A stretch of 64,000 nucleotides of DNA from Saxidomus purpurata (Eukaryota > Mollusca > Bivalvia > Venerida > Veneridae): contig JAFMSR010000001.1 of NCBI GenBank assembly GCA_022818135.1, forward strand, positions 8,063,569-8,127,568, read 5' to 3'. The notes below the pieces were generated by a model that worked only from the letters and a program-made list of their open reading frames with translations, was not told where the DNA came from and searched no databases. Of the stretch, positions 37,863 to 48,024 are shown in pieces (the stretch's first letter is position 1; every line of letters begins with the position of its first letter). The translations under genes and the position numbers were made by a program.

Positions 37863-38895
37863 AATACAAGATGGCCATCATGGCCCTATATCACTCACCT
37901 GAGTACCAGTACTTGCTAGGGGTAGTCAGTGGTTGCTAAGGAAGTCACTTGCTCCGAGGGGAAGTCACTTGTTGATAGGGGAAGTCAGTGGTTGCTAAGA
38001 ATGTCATGGATTGCTAAGGAAGTCAGTGGTTGCTATAGGAACTCACTGGAAGCTAGGTTTCTCTCTAATTCTATAAAAAGGCAAGGGACTCCCTTCCGAG
38101 GGCGTGGTCAATTTTGACCCAAAGGGCATGATTTGAACACACTTAATAGAGGACCACTAAACAATGTTACACACCAAATATTTAAGCATTGTGGTTGTTA
38201 AGAAGAAGATTTTAAAGTTTTTCCTATACCAATTAAACCCTCGGACAGGCTCAATTTTGACCCTGGGGGCATGATTTGAACACATTTTAAAGAGGTCCAT
38301 TTTACAATGTTACATACTAAAATTCTAGCCTATAGACCTTGTGATTTCGGAGAAGAAGAATTTTGAAGACTTTCCTATACATGTCTACGTAAAACAAGTG
38401 ACCCCTTATGGCCAATACCGACCCAATGGGGAATGATTTGAACAAACTTGGTAGAGGCCCACTAGACAATGCTATATTCTAAATATGTAGGTGTCAGAGA
38501 AGATTTTTAAAGTTTTTCCGTAAGAAAAAAAACAAAAATAATATCAAAGTAAAACCTAAGTAAAATCAAGTGACCCCAGGGCGGGGTCAATTAAAACCAT
38601 GAGGTCATTATTTGAACAATTTTGGTAGAGGTCTACTAGGCAATGCTACATGCCAACTATCTAAGCTTAAGGCCTTGTGGTTTCAGAGAAGATTTTAAAA
38701 AGTTTTTCCTATGTGTTGAAAAAGTAACCAGTGTCCTTATTAGGACTGGAATTCTTAAATAATTTAACTAGAGCTTCATGCAAGGATCATGCCTGCCAAG
38801 CTTCATCAGCATTGGCCAAGTAGTTTCAGAGGAGATGACATTTGAAGTAAAAGTTGACGGACGGATGACGGACAATCCTCCATACCTTCTCTCCT
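37863..38895 (+). repeat. Dispersed repeat family A, long multi-unit copy
   Basis: The head is at 37867 ('aagatggccatcatgg', 'ccctatatcactcacctgag'). A short array of 'agtcagtggttgctaNg' repeats follows at 37920-38060. Then about four internal units at roughly 38090, 38245, 38395 and 38565 each carry 'atgatttgaacaNacttNNtagagg', 'ccactaNacaatgNtac' and 'agaagatttNaaagtttttcctat'. The tail at 38765-38880 ('gcttcatgcaaggatcat', 'atcagcattggccaag') ends in 'gacggacggatgacggac'. It is the best long copy in the window for family structure. Confidence 0.85.
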
Positions 38896-39442
38896 TTAAA
38901 TTAATCAACGAAAACAATAAATTATCTCCCTTTGTCATGTAAAATTATGTTTGAAGGAAACAAAACGAAAAACAGACTTACTTGGTATTTAGCACAAAGA
39001 AAGAGGCTATTGAAAGGAAGTGTAACGTTCCAGATAACTTTATCTGTTCATACCAATTAATTACGTCCCTTTATTTTGTTGTCTGCAATAACAATTATAT
39101 ATACAGGAACAGAACATTTGTGCTGTTTATCCGAAAACGCAAGCTCCATTTAACATCAATCGGTGATACCGATGCTCTTGTTTAAATCTTGACACAGCTC
39201 CTTAGTCCTAAGTCGTACCAAGCTATAATCGTAATTCCCGACGCGACATGGCCTCTTTTTTGTCGATGTGTCGTTAAACCAAGCCAGTCAAGAAATTGTT
39301 TAGTAATCAAGAATAAACAAATTGATTTGAATAAATAAATATACTAACTAACAGAATGTTAGGCGTAAAATAGTCTGAAATATATAGTTACTTTGCGCTT
39401 TAATTACAAACCAACATGCGACTAATCTCAATTGCGAAACAA
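38896..39442. other. Non-coding, possible SINE tail
   Basis: 39240-39300 contains 'tgtcgttaaaccaagccagtc', a phrase I associate with 3' parts of bivalve tRNA-derived SINEs. I see no tRNA-like head next to it. The rest is unrecognised. Confidence 0.35.
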
Positions 39443-39630
39443 GTTCTTACAATTAATATTAATCGCTCTCGAGACTCACTCTAGGCGGAATCAACTTCGA
39501 AGAGAGAAAAAGTCAATCTAGAAATATCGATGTCTTGCCTGAGGACTGGGAACTGGACCATGTGAGGATTGAACCAGAGACCTTCCGATCCTGAAGCAAA
39601 CGCCTAACACTGCACCAAACCGGGTCCCAT
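39443..39630 (-). repeat. tRNA-derived SINE, copy 1
   Basis: The right end, read on the minus strand, has a tRNA-like head with a degraded A box and a B box (GGTTCAATCC at about 39570-39580). The left part 'attaatcgctctcgagactca' and 'aatcaacttcgaaga' matches 62413-62465 closely. Both copies are about 187 bp and in the same orientation. Confidence 0.75.
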
Positions 39631-39676
39631 GGCAGTACTTGCTACTAGTTGCTAGTCAATCTTTGTTTACGTTTTT

Positions 39677-39682
39677 TTTATT
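39677..39682 (-). terminator. Candidate polyadenylation signal of the Rho-type gene
   Basis: AATAAA on the minus strand, about 370 bp after the stop codon of the GTPase gene. It is the first canonical hexamer I see downstream. Assignment is by position only. Confidence 0.3.
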
Positions 39683-40048
39683 TTATAAAAAGAACAGTTT
39701 CAGTCGTGTAAAATGTAAGTCAATGATAAAAGCATTATTATGGTTATAGCATAAATACACATACAAAATTGTCATAATACAAAATAACACATTGCTTAAA
39801 ACAGAACAGTAATGTTTTCAATCAGAGAGATTATATTCCAACAACAATATCACGGAGCTATGACTGGGACTTTCATTGAAATATATTGCACTATCAGTCA
39901 AACTTCTTCAACCCGTTTCTAAATATTACATGTACTTCAAGTCACGGTGCCATTCCTTCTGACCTTGAGTTCAAATGACCTCGTTTTCAACAAACCTCAG
40001 GTTCAAATGACATCTGAAATGCAGACTGGAAAATCCACTTTACGCGTA

Positions 40049-40495
40049 TCATTCGATGACGGTTGTCCCACTGTCGGATCTTTTTAATTTGAATGATGAC
40101 TTGAAACCTTTCCATACTGATTTGCTTTTCTTGGTTGAATTTACTGCTGTTTGTAGAGCAGACAAGAATACATTTTCTACTCCTTCACACAGTAACGCCG
40201 AACATTCTACATATTGTTTAGCTCCTAGCTTTCTAGCAGTAGATTTGCCTTTTCTAAACGAAACGCATTCTGTTGTAAGTTTCTGTTGCAACTGTTCTCT
40301 GTCGTCTGCTTTCGTCTCGCGCTGGTCAGTTTGCGTGCCAACTAAAATATATGGAGTGTTCGGCCGATATTGCTTCAGTTCTGACATCCATTTCGATTTA
40401 ACATTTTCGAAAGAGACGTGATCGGCAACAGAAAAGCAGACAACAAACACATCTGTGTCATAATACGACAGCGTTCGGTGGAGGTCGTACGTCTC
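40049..40495 (-). CDS. Rho-family small GTPase, exon 3 (last coding exon)
   Basis: Encodes the C-terminal 148 residues of a Rho/Rac/Cdc42-type GTPase, a membrane-associated molecular switch that in this family controls actin and polarity. It starts after a TTTTCAG acceptor with ETYD, continuing the DTAGQ of exon 2. Visible motifs: 'DVFVVCFSV', 'FENVKSKW', the guanine-specificity motif GTQTD, a charged stretch corresponding to the Rho insert helix, and 'YVECSAL'. The tail is lysine-rich with aromatics (KSVWKGFKSSFKLKR) and ends SDSGTTVIE. There is no CaaX box and no cysteine in the last 40 or so residues, unlike almost all Rho proteins. Full protein is 210 residues from the second Met (216 from the first), somewhat longer than the 191 or so of Cdc42. 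Confidence 0.93.
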   Translation of the reverse strand, partial: ETYDLHRTLSYYDTDVFVVCFSVADHVSFENVKSKWMSELKQYRPNTPYILVGTQTDQRETKADDREQLQQKLTTECVSFRKGKSTARKLGAKQYVECSALLCEGVENVFLSALQTAVNSTKKSKSVWKGFKSSFKLKRSDSGTTVIE

Positions 40496-40974
40496 CTGAA
40501 AACAATATAATATAGTGATTCAATAAATCGAAAGAGAAAGAAAAAAAGCAATGCCGCTATTGTACATACATAAACATTTCATGGCCGAATGAAAGCTTCA
40601 CTGTATACTTAATTTTGAAGTCTTCACTTTTCGGAGGACAATAAGCACATCAAGGCCTAGTTTTGATTATTGTCATACGCATCATTAGGTTCATGAACAA
40701 CTTTTATCTTACAGTCATCCCTACTTTATAATCCAATCAAATGCTCCAATTTCATTAAATAGAAGCAAGATTTATTTTCAATGCATAATGACTAAATATC
40801 TATATACAATATGAAAATATTCTAAAGTTAGTTCTAAGAAGAACTGTGACATCACAGAGCACTTAGCTCCGCCCTAAATCTCTACATATTTCAATACAAA
40901 TCGGTTAATTGCTCAACCTAAAGGCACAGTGGATTGAATTGCATATCTAATGAAAGGACCTTGATCTACCTTAC
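40496..40974 (-). other. Intron 2 of the Rho-type GTPase gene
   Basis: 479 bp, with donor CAG|GTAA and acceptor TTTTCAG on the minus strand, phase 0. Nothing else is recognised in it. Confidence 0.85.
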
Positions 40975-41033
40975 CTGTCCCGCTGTATCTACCAGACTCA
41001 TCGTGTAACTTCTGCCCTCTGTCTTCATATCAA
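40975..41033 (-). CDS. Rho-family small GTPase, exon 2
   Basis: A 59-bp exon bounded by GTTTCAG (acceptor) and CAG|GTAA (donor). Joined in phase with exon 1 (split codon GTT, Val) it reads VDMKTEGRSYTMSLVDTAGQ. It ends exactly at the catalytic glutamine of switch II, equivalent to Gln61 of Ras. This G3 motif (DTAGQ) is intact, so GTP hydrolysis should be retained. Too short to stand out as a frame; found by extending from exons 1 and 3. Confidence 0.92.
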
Positions 41034-42236
41034 CTGAAACAGTTAAATAAAACATGTGCTGCAAATGATGTAGAACAAAAACAACAGTGTTTAAAATACA
41101 GTATAGCCTCTCCACTACAACACCAAAGGGAACATCAATTTGTGTTTGTTGAGGAGAGGTTGTTGCTCTAGGGAGGTTAATGTGTTCAGATATATAACTG
41201 CTTTGGGAAACATACTATCTGTCTTTGTAGATAGGTTTTTGCTCTTCAGTGGTGTTGTTTAGAGAGGTTGGACTGTAGTCTGTAATGTTAAATTTGTAAT
41301 TCAGTAAAAAAAGAAATCCTGTCCTAATACAATCTTATATGTTTCGAGAATATAATTGCTAATGTATAGGAAGTGTCCCTTTTAGGGGAATACGTTTCTG
41401 TTTCTTTGTTTCTACATGTGTTCATCATTGTGTGGGTTTGTTCTCGATATTCTGTTTCTTTGTTTGTGCTTTAGTTACGCATTCTCAGGCCTATTGAGCT
41501 GTACCATTTGCGGGGGAAAATTGATTTTTACAAATTTTTTTTTCATGTACAGTTGAACCCGTTATGGTGGTCACCTCAATATGTCTTAATATACAGTACT
41601 CGTGATCCCAGTCAGATATATTTATATTACATACACACATTTGTTTTATTTATGTACTATAATTGCTGTATTTCTGTGTATGCATGTTAACATTTGAATT
41701 GCGGACGATAGATAGTATACGACGACGGTTAACTAATGCTGACATTAACGTGCTGCCCGACATATTTTTGCTGATTTTTGCAGTTAAATTGTCCTATCGC
41801 CTGTTGTATTTGCAGCAATAAAATCTGTTTAAATGGAATAAATATCTTCGAAAAAAAAACATTAAATAAGTGTGAATCTAAATACTAGTAGAAAATCGGT
41901 AACTGAATTGTATCGTTACGAATCAGAAGTGTATGTACACCTTGTTCCCGACTACATGTTACACGTGCTGTAAAATACATGCTGCGATGCACAGTGATCG
42001 TTCGTAGAACAATAGTTAACAAAGAGAAATTCTTACAGAGTTATTGCGCGATGACATATTTCGTTAGAAAAATATTGAGGCCTCCAGAGTCATGCAGGCT
42101 TATGATGGAGGTGGCTCGATTCTTCTGTGAACGCTATGTAAAGGAGTGTTTTAAATAAACGAAAATACAGAACTGTCGTAGCATACGGAAAAGAAAGTAA
42201 ATACGCAATTTCGTTCAAACATTAAAATCCGTTTAC
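41034..42236 (-). other. Intron 1 of the Rho-type GTPase gene
   Basis: 1203 bp, phase 1. Contains a repeat-like segment at about 41105-41280 ('ttgttgaggagaggttgttgctctagggaggtt' and 'ttgtttagagaggttggactgta') of a type common in clam genomes, and plus-strand short frames without features. Confidence 0.8.
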
Positions 42237-42381
42237 CTGTATAGTAGTCAAAACACGTCGGGATATAATCCATCATGATTCCGCCGGTCGTGTAACTCAT
42301 CAACATGCTTGTTTTCCCGACACCTCCATCGCCGACGATCACGCATTTTATTTTACCGTTCATTTTCTTAACTTTATTCAT
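42237..42381 (-). CDS. Rho-family small GTPase, exon 1 (start)
   Basis: Encodes the N-terminus: P-loop GDGGVGKTS (residues 11-19 from the second Met), then switch I with YIPTCFDYY, in which the Mg-binding Thr (Thr35 of Cdc42) is present. The donor is ACAG|GTAAAC at 42236, phase 1. Two in-frame Met codons six residues apart can start it. The second (42363, [14 protein letters not shown]) gives the length seen in Cdc42/Rac, and both have a purine at -3. The effector loop differs from Cdc42/Rac (TVFDNY) at two places, giving TCFDYY. I cannot name an orthologue; RhoU/V-like or a lineage-specific Rho is possible. Confidence 0.92.
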
Positions 42382-43802
42382 AACTTAAATGTGAACCTTG
42401 TATCAGACTTTTCATCTGGATTTACTTACAATAATTTTGCTATTTTAATTTAAATATTTGCGACGCTCACTCGTTACGCCGCCCTGACTGTAAAATTTAT
42501 TCCACTCGTCACGCCGCCCTAACTGTGCTATTTTCCGAACGAGTGTCGCCCAACTGTATTTATAAGTTTGTATAAACTGCGGTAAAAATAGCACGGTGTT
42601 TGTATAGGTATACACTACATAGTTTATTTTTAGCTCGTACACTATATACGATTTAATGTTCATGACTTTAAGACAAAGTTGATTTCAAAAGATACGTGTT
42701 ATCATTTATTTGGTGCTGGCGAAGATAACTTTACCAAAGCAGCCATATTTTACATAAGCAGCGTATAATCTTGCTTTATAGTTAATAGAAAATACAGTTG
42801 AATCTGTGTTAATGGTCATCTCAGTTAAGCAGTAACCTGCGGTGGTCACTGGTGAAATTTTGGATCTTTGCACTTCCGGAAAATTACATTGGTTGTATTT
42901 TAATTATTATTTAACTGGGGAAAACAATTATGCGGAAAATAAACTTAGACACAATAGGAATATTTCAGTGCAAAAAGATTTAACATTTTTTAAACAAAAG
43001 AATTGACCTCACATTTTGTAACTAAACTGACAAATTTTCTCATATGCCAAAATGGGGGTAGGGAAGGAAGTCCGAAAGTAGGAACGCTGGTAAACAAATG
43101 GGAAAAATAACCCTGTAGCAAACAGCGATTTCTTAAATTACTACTATTAATGTAGTTTAACTCTTGGAACACAGATCAATATGTATTTTATGTTAATGCT
43201 ACCATTCTTTTATAAGTATACACAATACTGTATTTAAGCAGTATACGGACTCCCATATTTCAAAATATACGTGGTAGTACACTAAGTATTTAGAAATCCG
43301 TATTTTGCCGTAACTTCGCAATATACAGTAACATGTTACTTATTCGTTATTCGACTTTTTACATTTTTTCTTCAGGAAAAACTTAATTTAAGTTTGCTTG
43401 GCCTTAAAACAGTTGATATTGGTAATGTGAAAGACTGACGACGATATTTGGTATCTCTTCTGTTATTTATTGAATAAGGTAACCGGAGTATTTTCATATA
43501 AAAAGCAAGGGAGCTAACCTGTACTGCCAATCTTTTGAACTTACTAGAGTTTTATACCTTCAAATATAGAAATAAGATGCATGTACTGTGTCTTTATGTT
43601 TACATTTTCTGGTTTTTTAAATTAAAATCGGTTCTTCAAAAGTAATAGCTTGCGAACTAGAATTGAGTCATTTACTTTAAATGAACGCTTCTGCACTTCT
43701 TTTGTTTTCATCTTGCAGTTTTTGACTACTTATGTGTTCTTCATACGGTATAAGCCTGTAAACTAGAATTGTATTGTGTTCATATATGTATATTAATTTT
43801 AA
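42382..43802. other. Non-coding; upstream region of the GTPase gene
   Basis: The 5' flank of the minus-strand GTPase gene lies at the left. A repeat-like phrase is at 42795-42870 ('gttgaatctgtgttaatggtcatctcagttaagc'), typical of a dispersed element. No TATA box or other promoter element can be defended. Confidence 0.45.
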
Positions 43803-45507
43803 CTTCTGCTATTAGATACTAAAGACGACAGTGATATATTGGCGATTGAAGCGCAGACATATGAAATTTTAGTTTTCACTGAAACCTGGATCAACATTAA
43901 CACGTCTAGTGATGACCTACGCATACCAAATTTCAGTTTACCTTTCCGCTGCGACAGCAGGAATCGAATTGGTGGAGGCGTTGCAATCTATGTCCGAGAA
44001 ACTCTCTATGCAAAAGAACGTCCTGATCTATCCATACATGGACTAGAAGCACTCTGGTTGAAATTAATGTTAACCAGCGTACACTATTACTGGGTGGCAT
44101 CAATCGTCCACCAGATTCTAATAATACTCAGTGGCTTAACATGGCACACAACCTTGATCTAGCTTTTAACTCTCAACGTGACAATATTCTTGTAACTGGA
44201 GATTTCAACATTAATGTCAACGCCTCACCTTCGAACAAAATGAATCACCTAAATACATCATTCAATGCTGAACAACTTATAAATACACCAATACTGAACA
44301 TTCAATTTTTTAATTGACCTCATGATTATCAAAAACTCTAATCAGGTTCTCTCAAGCTTTGTGGCTGATCCTTTCATTCCAGATCTTACACGATTCCATT
44401 GTCCAACTGTTTGTGTCCTAAAGTCTGCGAAACCTAAGCAACCTAGCTACTCTCGCAAAATATGGCTACTATGTCGAATACAGAAATAGTTTATGTTCTG
44501 TCGACTGGAACTCATTACTTGATGACGACAATCCAAATAATGTGGCAAACAGAATTTCAGACTCTATACTTACTGCTGCATCAACAAGTATTCCAAATAA
44601 AACTATAACAATAAGACCAGGTGAAGTCCCTTGGGTGACACTAGAGATACGCAAAAAGATTCATAAACGCAAGAGGATACACCAACAAGCAAAACGTTCA
44701 AATGACAGTAATATGTGGTCTAATTTTAGAACAATCCGAAATGAAACTACAAAACTTATTCGAAAAGCAAAGTCAGAATTTTATGGCAACATAATAAGTA
44801 AAATTATTTCAGATAACATAAGTACAAAACAATGGTTTAAGTTAGCAAAGCAACTAACAATTTGAAACTGACATAAAGTATCAACGATACCAACTCTATT
44901 CGATAATGGAATCGAAGCCAGCTCAGACAAGGACAAGGCCGAACTGCTTAACACCTTTTTCTGTACACAGTCTACTCTTAACGATCTCAATCATACACTT
45001 CCTGCTGGTATGGCTACCCCAAGACCCTCTCTTTTTAGAATAATTGTTTTAGTACAGGATGTCAAGGACGCTGTTACCCTCATCAATTCTTCTAAGGCAT
45101 GCAGACCAGACCTGGTCAGTCTGAAATTGATAAAAGAAGGCGTAAAGGAATTGGCTGGTCCGCTTTCAAAGTTCTTTAACCACCTTATTGAGATTCCGAT
45201 TTCCCGAAGCATTGGAAGTTTGCTAATGTTACCCCTTTCTTCAAAAAATCTGATCCGTCAAAACCTTCAAATTATCGCCCAATCTCTCTTCTCAGCTGCA
45301 TCGGGAAACTTATGGAGCGTTGTATACACAAGTGTTTATATAATCATATTGTTTCCAACAACTTATTGACACCATTTCAATCAGGTTTTATCAAAGGAGA
45401 CTCGACAACTAATCAGTTGATATATCTCTACAACGATATCGTTAAGGCTCTTGACGAAGGCAAAGAGGTCCGAGCAGTATATTGCGATATCTCAAAGGCT
45501 TGGACCA
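43803..45507 (+). pseudogene. Broken LINE (endonuclease plus start of reverse transcriptase)
   Basis: A non-LTR retrotransposon ORF2 relic read across at least four frame changes. Endonuclease part: 'ILVFTETWI', 'RIGGGVAIYVRE', 'LEALWLKL', 'GGINRPPDSNN' and 'ILVTGDFNINV', the order of the APE-type endonuclease in CR1/L2/jockey elements. Linker: 'PWVTLEIRKKIHKRKRIHQQ' and 'WSNFRTIRNETTKLIRKAK'. RT part: 'NVTPFFKKSDPSKPSNYRPI', 'SLLSCIGKLMER', 'TPFQSGFIKGDST' and 'VYCDISKAW', where homology stops at the first catalytic Asp motif. The YxDD core and C-terminus are absent. Clade is from memory; frameshifts and truncation mean it is inactive. Confidence 0.9.
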
Positions 45508-45860
45508 GTAAGTGTACTATTTTTCGGACAAGTTACTTCAAGAAGACATTTCGGACATGACACTTTTTTAAGGTAAATGTTTTCGCCATATTCGAGCCTA
45601 AAAATGTTCAAATTTAAATCTGCAAAGGAACAAAAAACAAAAAAGGAGAAACTAGAATTGTGTCCAAAGGACACGGATGCCCCCACTGTGCAGATGTGCT
45701 CATAAACAAGAGCAAGCATATCTGTATGTAAGATTTTTATGTGGAACTTTTTCATTCCACTGTTTCATTTCTGTACATATACCTAAAATGATCTACAGGT
45801 AACCTTATGTACATGTTAAATTAAATTACAAATGTAAAATTTATATGTTCAATTATTTAT
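45508..45860. other. Non-coding between LINE relic and tandem array
   Basis: AT-rich. The phrase 'ggacacggatgcccccac' at about 45668-45685 together with 'ttttcattccactgttt' resembles the leading part of the array's parent repeat. Nothing else is seen. Confidence 0.4.
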
Positions 45861-46594
45861 ATGGTATATAGTGAAAAAATCAACAAAGGGCCATAATTCT
45901 GTTAAATTTGGTCGCAACAAATGTATATGGTATATAGTGAAAAACTTAACAAAGGGCCATAATTCTGTTAAATTTGGTCGCAACAAAAATTCCTTCCTTT
46001 ACTACCATCTACACATTAAAGCTGTTCATCCCTGGAAGTTTAAGCAAAATCTGCCATCCGGTTTAAGAGGAGTTGCGTTCACAATATTTCTATATGGTAT
46101 ATAGTGAAAAACTTAACAAAGGGCCATAATTCTGTTAAATTTGGTCGCAACAAAAATTCCTTCCTTTACTACCATCTACACATTAAGGTTGTTCATCCCT
46201 GGAAGTTTAAGCAAAATCTGCCAACCAGTTTAAGAGGAGTTGCGTTCACAAAATTTCTATATGGTATATAGTGAAAAAATCAACAAAGGGCCATAATTCT
46301 GTTAAATTTGGTCGCAACAAAAATTCCTTCCTTTACTGCCATCTACACATTAAGGTTGTTCATCCCTGGAAGTTTAAGCAAAATCTGCCATCCGGTTTAA
46401 GAGGAGTTGCGTTCACAAAATTTCTACATAGTATATAGTGAAAAAATCAACAAAGGGCCATAATTCTGTTAAATTTGGTCGCAGCAAAAATTCCTTTCTT
46501 TACTACCATCTACACATTAAGGTTGTTCATCCCTGGAAGTTTAAGCAAAATCTGCCATCCGGTTTAAGAGGAGTTGCGTTCACAAGATTTCGGG
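45861..46594 (+). repeat. Tandem array, 167-bp period, four units plus a 66-bp partial
   Basis: Units begin 'at(g)gtatatagtgaaaaa' at 45861 (66-bp truncated unit), 45927, 46094, 46261 and 46428. Each contains 'caaagggccataattctgtt', 'aaatttggtcgca', 'ccttcctttact' and 'ggaagtttaagcaaaatctg'. Units are very similar to one another, so the array is young or homogenised. Frames at 45871 and 46438 come from the unit. The array runs straight into an ACGG repeat and hairpin. Confidence 0.95.
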
Positions 46595-46680
46595 ACGTAC
46601 GGACGGACGGACGGACGGACTGACGGACGGACGGACGGACAAGTGCAACGCTATATGCACCCCACTTTGTGGGGGCATAA
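46593..46680 (+). repeat. (ACGG)n and hairpin 3' end of the dispersed element
   Basis: ACGG tetranucleotides (46597-46640) are followed by 'aagtgcaacgctatatg' and the hairpin 46656-46677 (TGC/GCA and CCCCAC/GTGGGG with one bulged A and a TTT loop), then 'taaaaataagg'. The same arrangement appears at 56198-56262. It is likely the 3' end of the element whose internal unit makes the 167-bp array. Confidence 0.75.
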
Positions 46681-46765
46681 AAATAAGGTGTCGCCAGTGG
46701 GATTCGAACCTCGCCCGTATAAGTAGAGCGTCAGTCACTTACACACTTAGCCACGACGATAGTTT
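46681..46765 (-). repeat. tRNA-like SINE head
   Basis: The reverse strand reads 'gtcgtggctaagtgtgtaag...' and ends '..ggcgaggttcgaatcccact', giving a plausible A box (TGGCTAAGTGTG) and a clear B box (GGTTCGAATCC). The T and acceptor stems do not pair well, so it is a SINE head or tRNA relic, not a functional tRNA gene. Confidence 0.55.
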
Positions 46766-47339
46766 GTTTGTTTGTAATTGTGCTTATTAGGTCCATCAAC
46801 TAATATAGAGGCTATAATCGGTACGACCCGAACCACGACGATACTCTTAAAGTAAATGCTTAAATAAGACATGAATATTCAATTCCTATATATGAAACAG
46901 CTGCGAACATAGTAGTATGCAGACTAAATATTCGAAATGCCAACAAATATCTACCACGTCCGAAAACACGGCTATTTTTCCTGTTGTTTACACATACTGC
47001 AAGGTTTTTTTAATGATCAACTCTTACATAAAACCCCCTATTAACTCAATGGACAAATTTGATATCGTGGGCGCCGCCATTATTGAGCTTTGCCTGACCC
47101 GTACCGTATGGATAGGTGCAGGTTACACCAGACAAATGTCCGTGCTAATGTAAAATAAAGAACTGACCAATTTTTTAACGAACGATATAAACAAAATACA
47201 GAACGTCTGAGCAGGTATAGTGAGAGGCCCGCAAAAATAATAGAAAATAATTTGATTTCCATGAAAAGAACATAAATCTATTTACTTCAGTTGTGCTTTT
47301 GCCGGCGTCCAACTAAGCACTTCTATTAAAACACCCAGG
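46766..47339. other. Non-coding, nothing recognised
   Basis: No exon with an SLC16-like start was found here despite a search for one. Short frames on both strands lack features. Confidence 0.45.
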
Positions 47340-47459
47340 GGACTCCTGTTTTTTTTTTCCATTTTTTTTTTTAAACTCCTTTTTCACCCCCCAAACACCC
47401 CCCCCCCTTCCCCCTTTTTTTTTTTTTTTCCCCCCCCCCCCCCCTTTCTCACCCCCCCC

Positions 47460-47504
<45 letters not shown>
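47340..47504. repeat. Poly-T / poly-C low-complexity tract
   Basis: Runs of T and C with occasional A, ending in an almost pure C tract (47460-47504). It looks like sequence of low reliability or a simple-repeat expansion, similar in nature to the tract at 31253. Confidence 0.9.
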
Positions 47505-47507
<3 letters not shown>

Positions 47508-48024
47508 TTATTAAAACCACAACGTGTTTTCTTTATTTAGTGTGATTTAAAAAAGTATAAGTTTAAAGTCCTTTGGGATCTAGAAAGAAGGTCAAGAAAG
47601 AGAAATAAGGCAATTTCATTGTACAACAGGTAAATCAGATCCTATCCGATTATGTTTGCAGTCACACAATTGAACATTATTTAGAGTTTAAGACGCTCTG
47701 TATACCATAGTAGCTGATTTATGCCATTATTGTATATAATTACTTCTGTGACGAACCTGGTCAGATACAGTCCGTATGGCCCGAGTGCTGTTTCTTGTCA
47801 ATTGTATATTTGTATAATTTATTAATCTATGCTCATGTCAAATTAATAAACACTTCTCTCTCTCTAAGATGCTCACCGATCTGTAGCTTTAGTTTATTTT
47901 GAGTAAATTTCAAGCTCCATTGACGTTCGTATTTATAATACATGTAAGTATTATGATTATAATCCCTTTCATCTTTCAACTCATATCATTGCAACAAGCT
48001 AAATTCTAGTTGTCTCATAAACAG
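47505..48024. other. Non-coding; possible LINE tail
   Basis: 47800-47870 ends 'aattaataaacacttctctctctct', which resembles a non-LTR 3' end with AATAAA-like sequence and a (CT)n tail. Otherwise nothing recognised. Confidence 0.35.

Noticed and set aside
40056..40421. 121-codon plus-strand frame
   Set aside because: Antisense shadow of the GTPase exon 3.
46681..46765. Possible tRNA gene (also 49515-49600, 50925-51000, 62490-62586)
   Set aside because: A and B boxes are present but acceptor and T stems do not pair properly, and the units continue into SINE bodies or decayed sequence.
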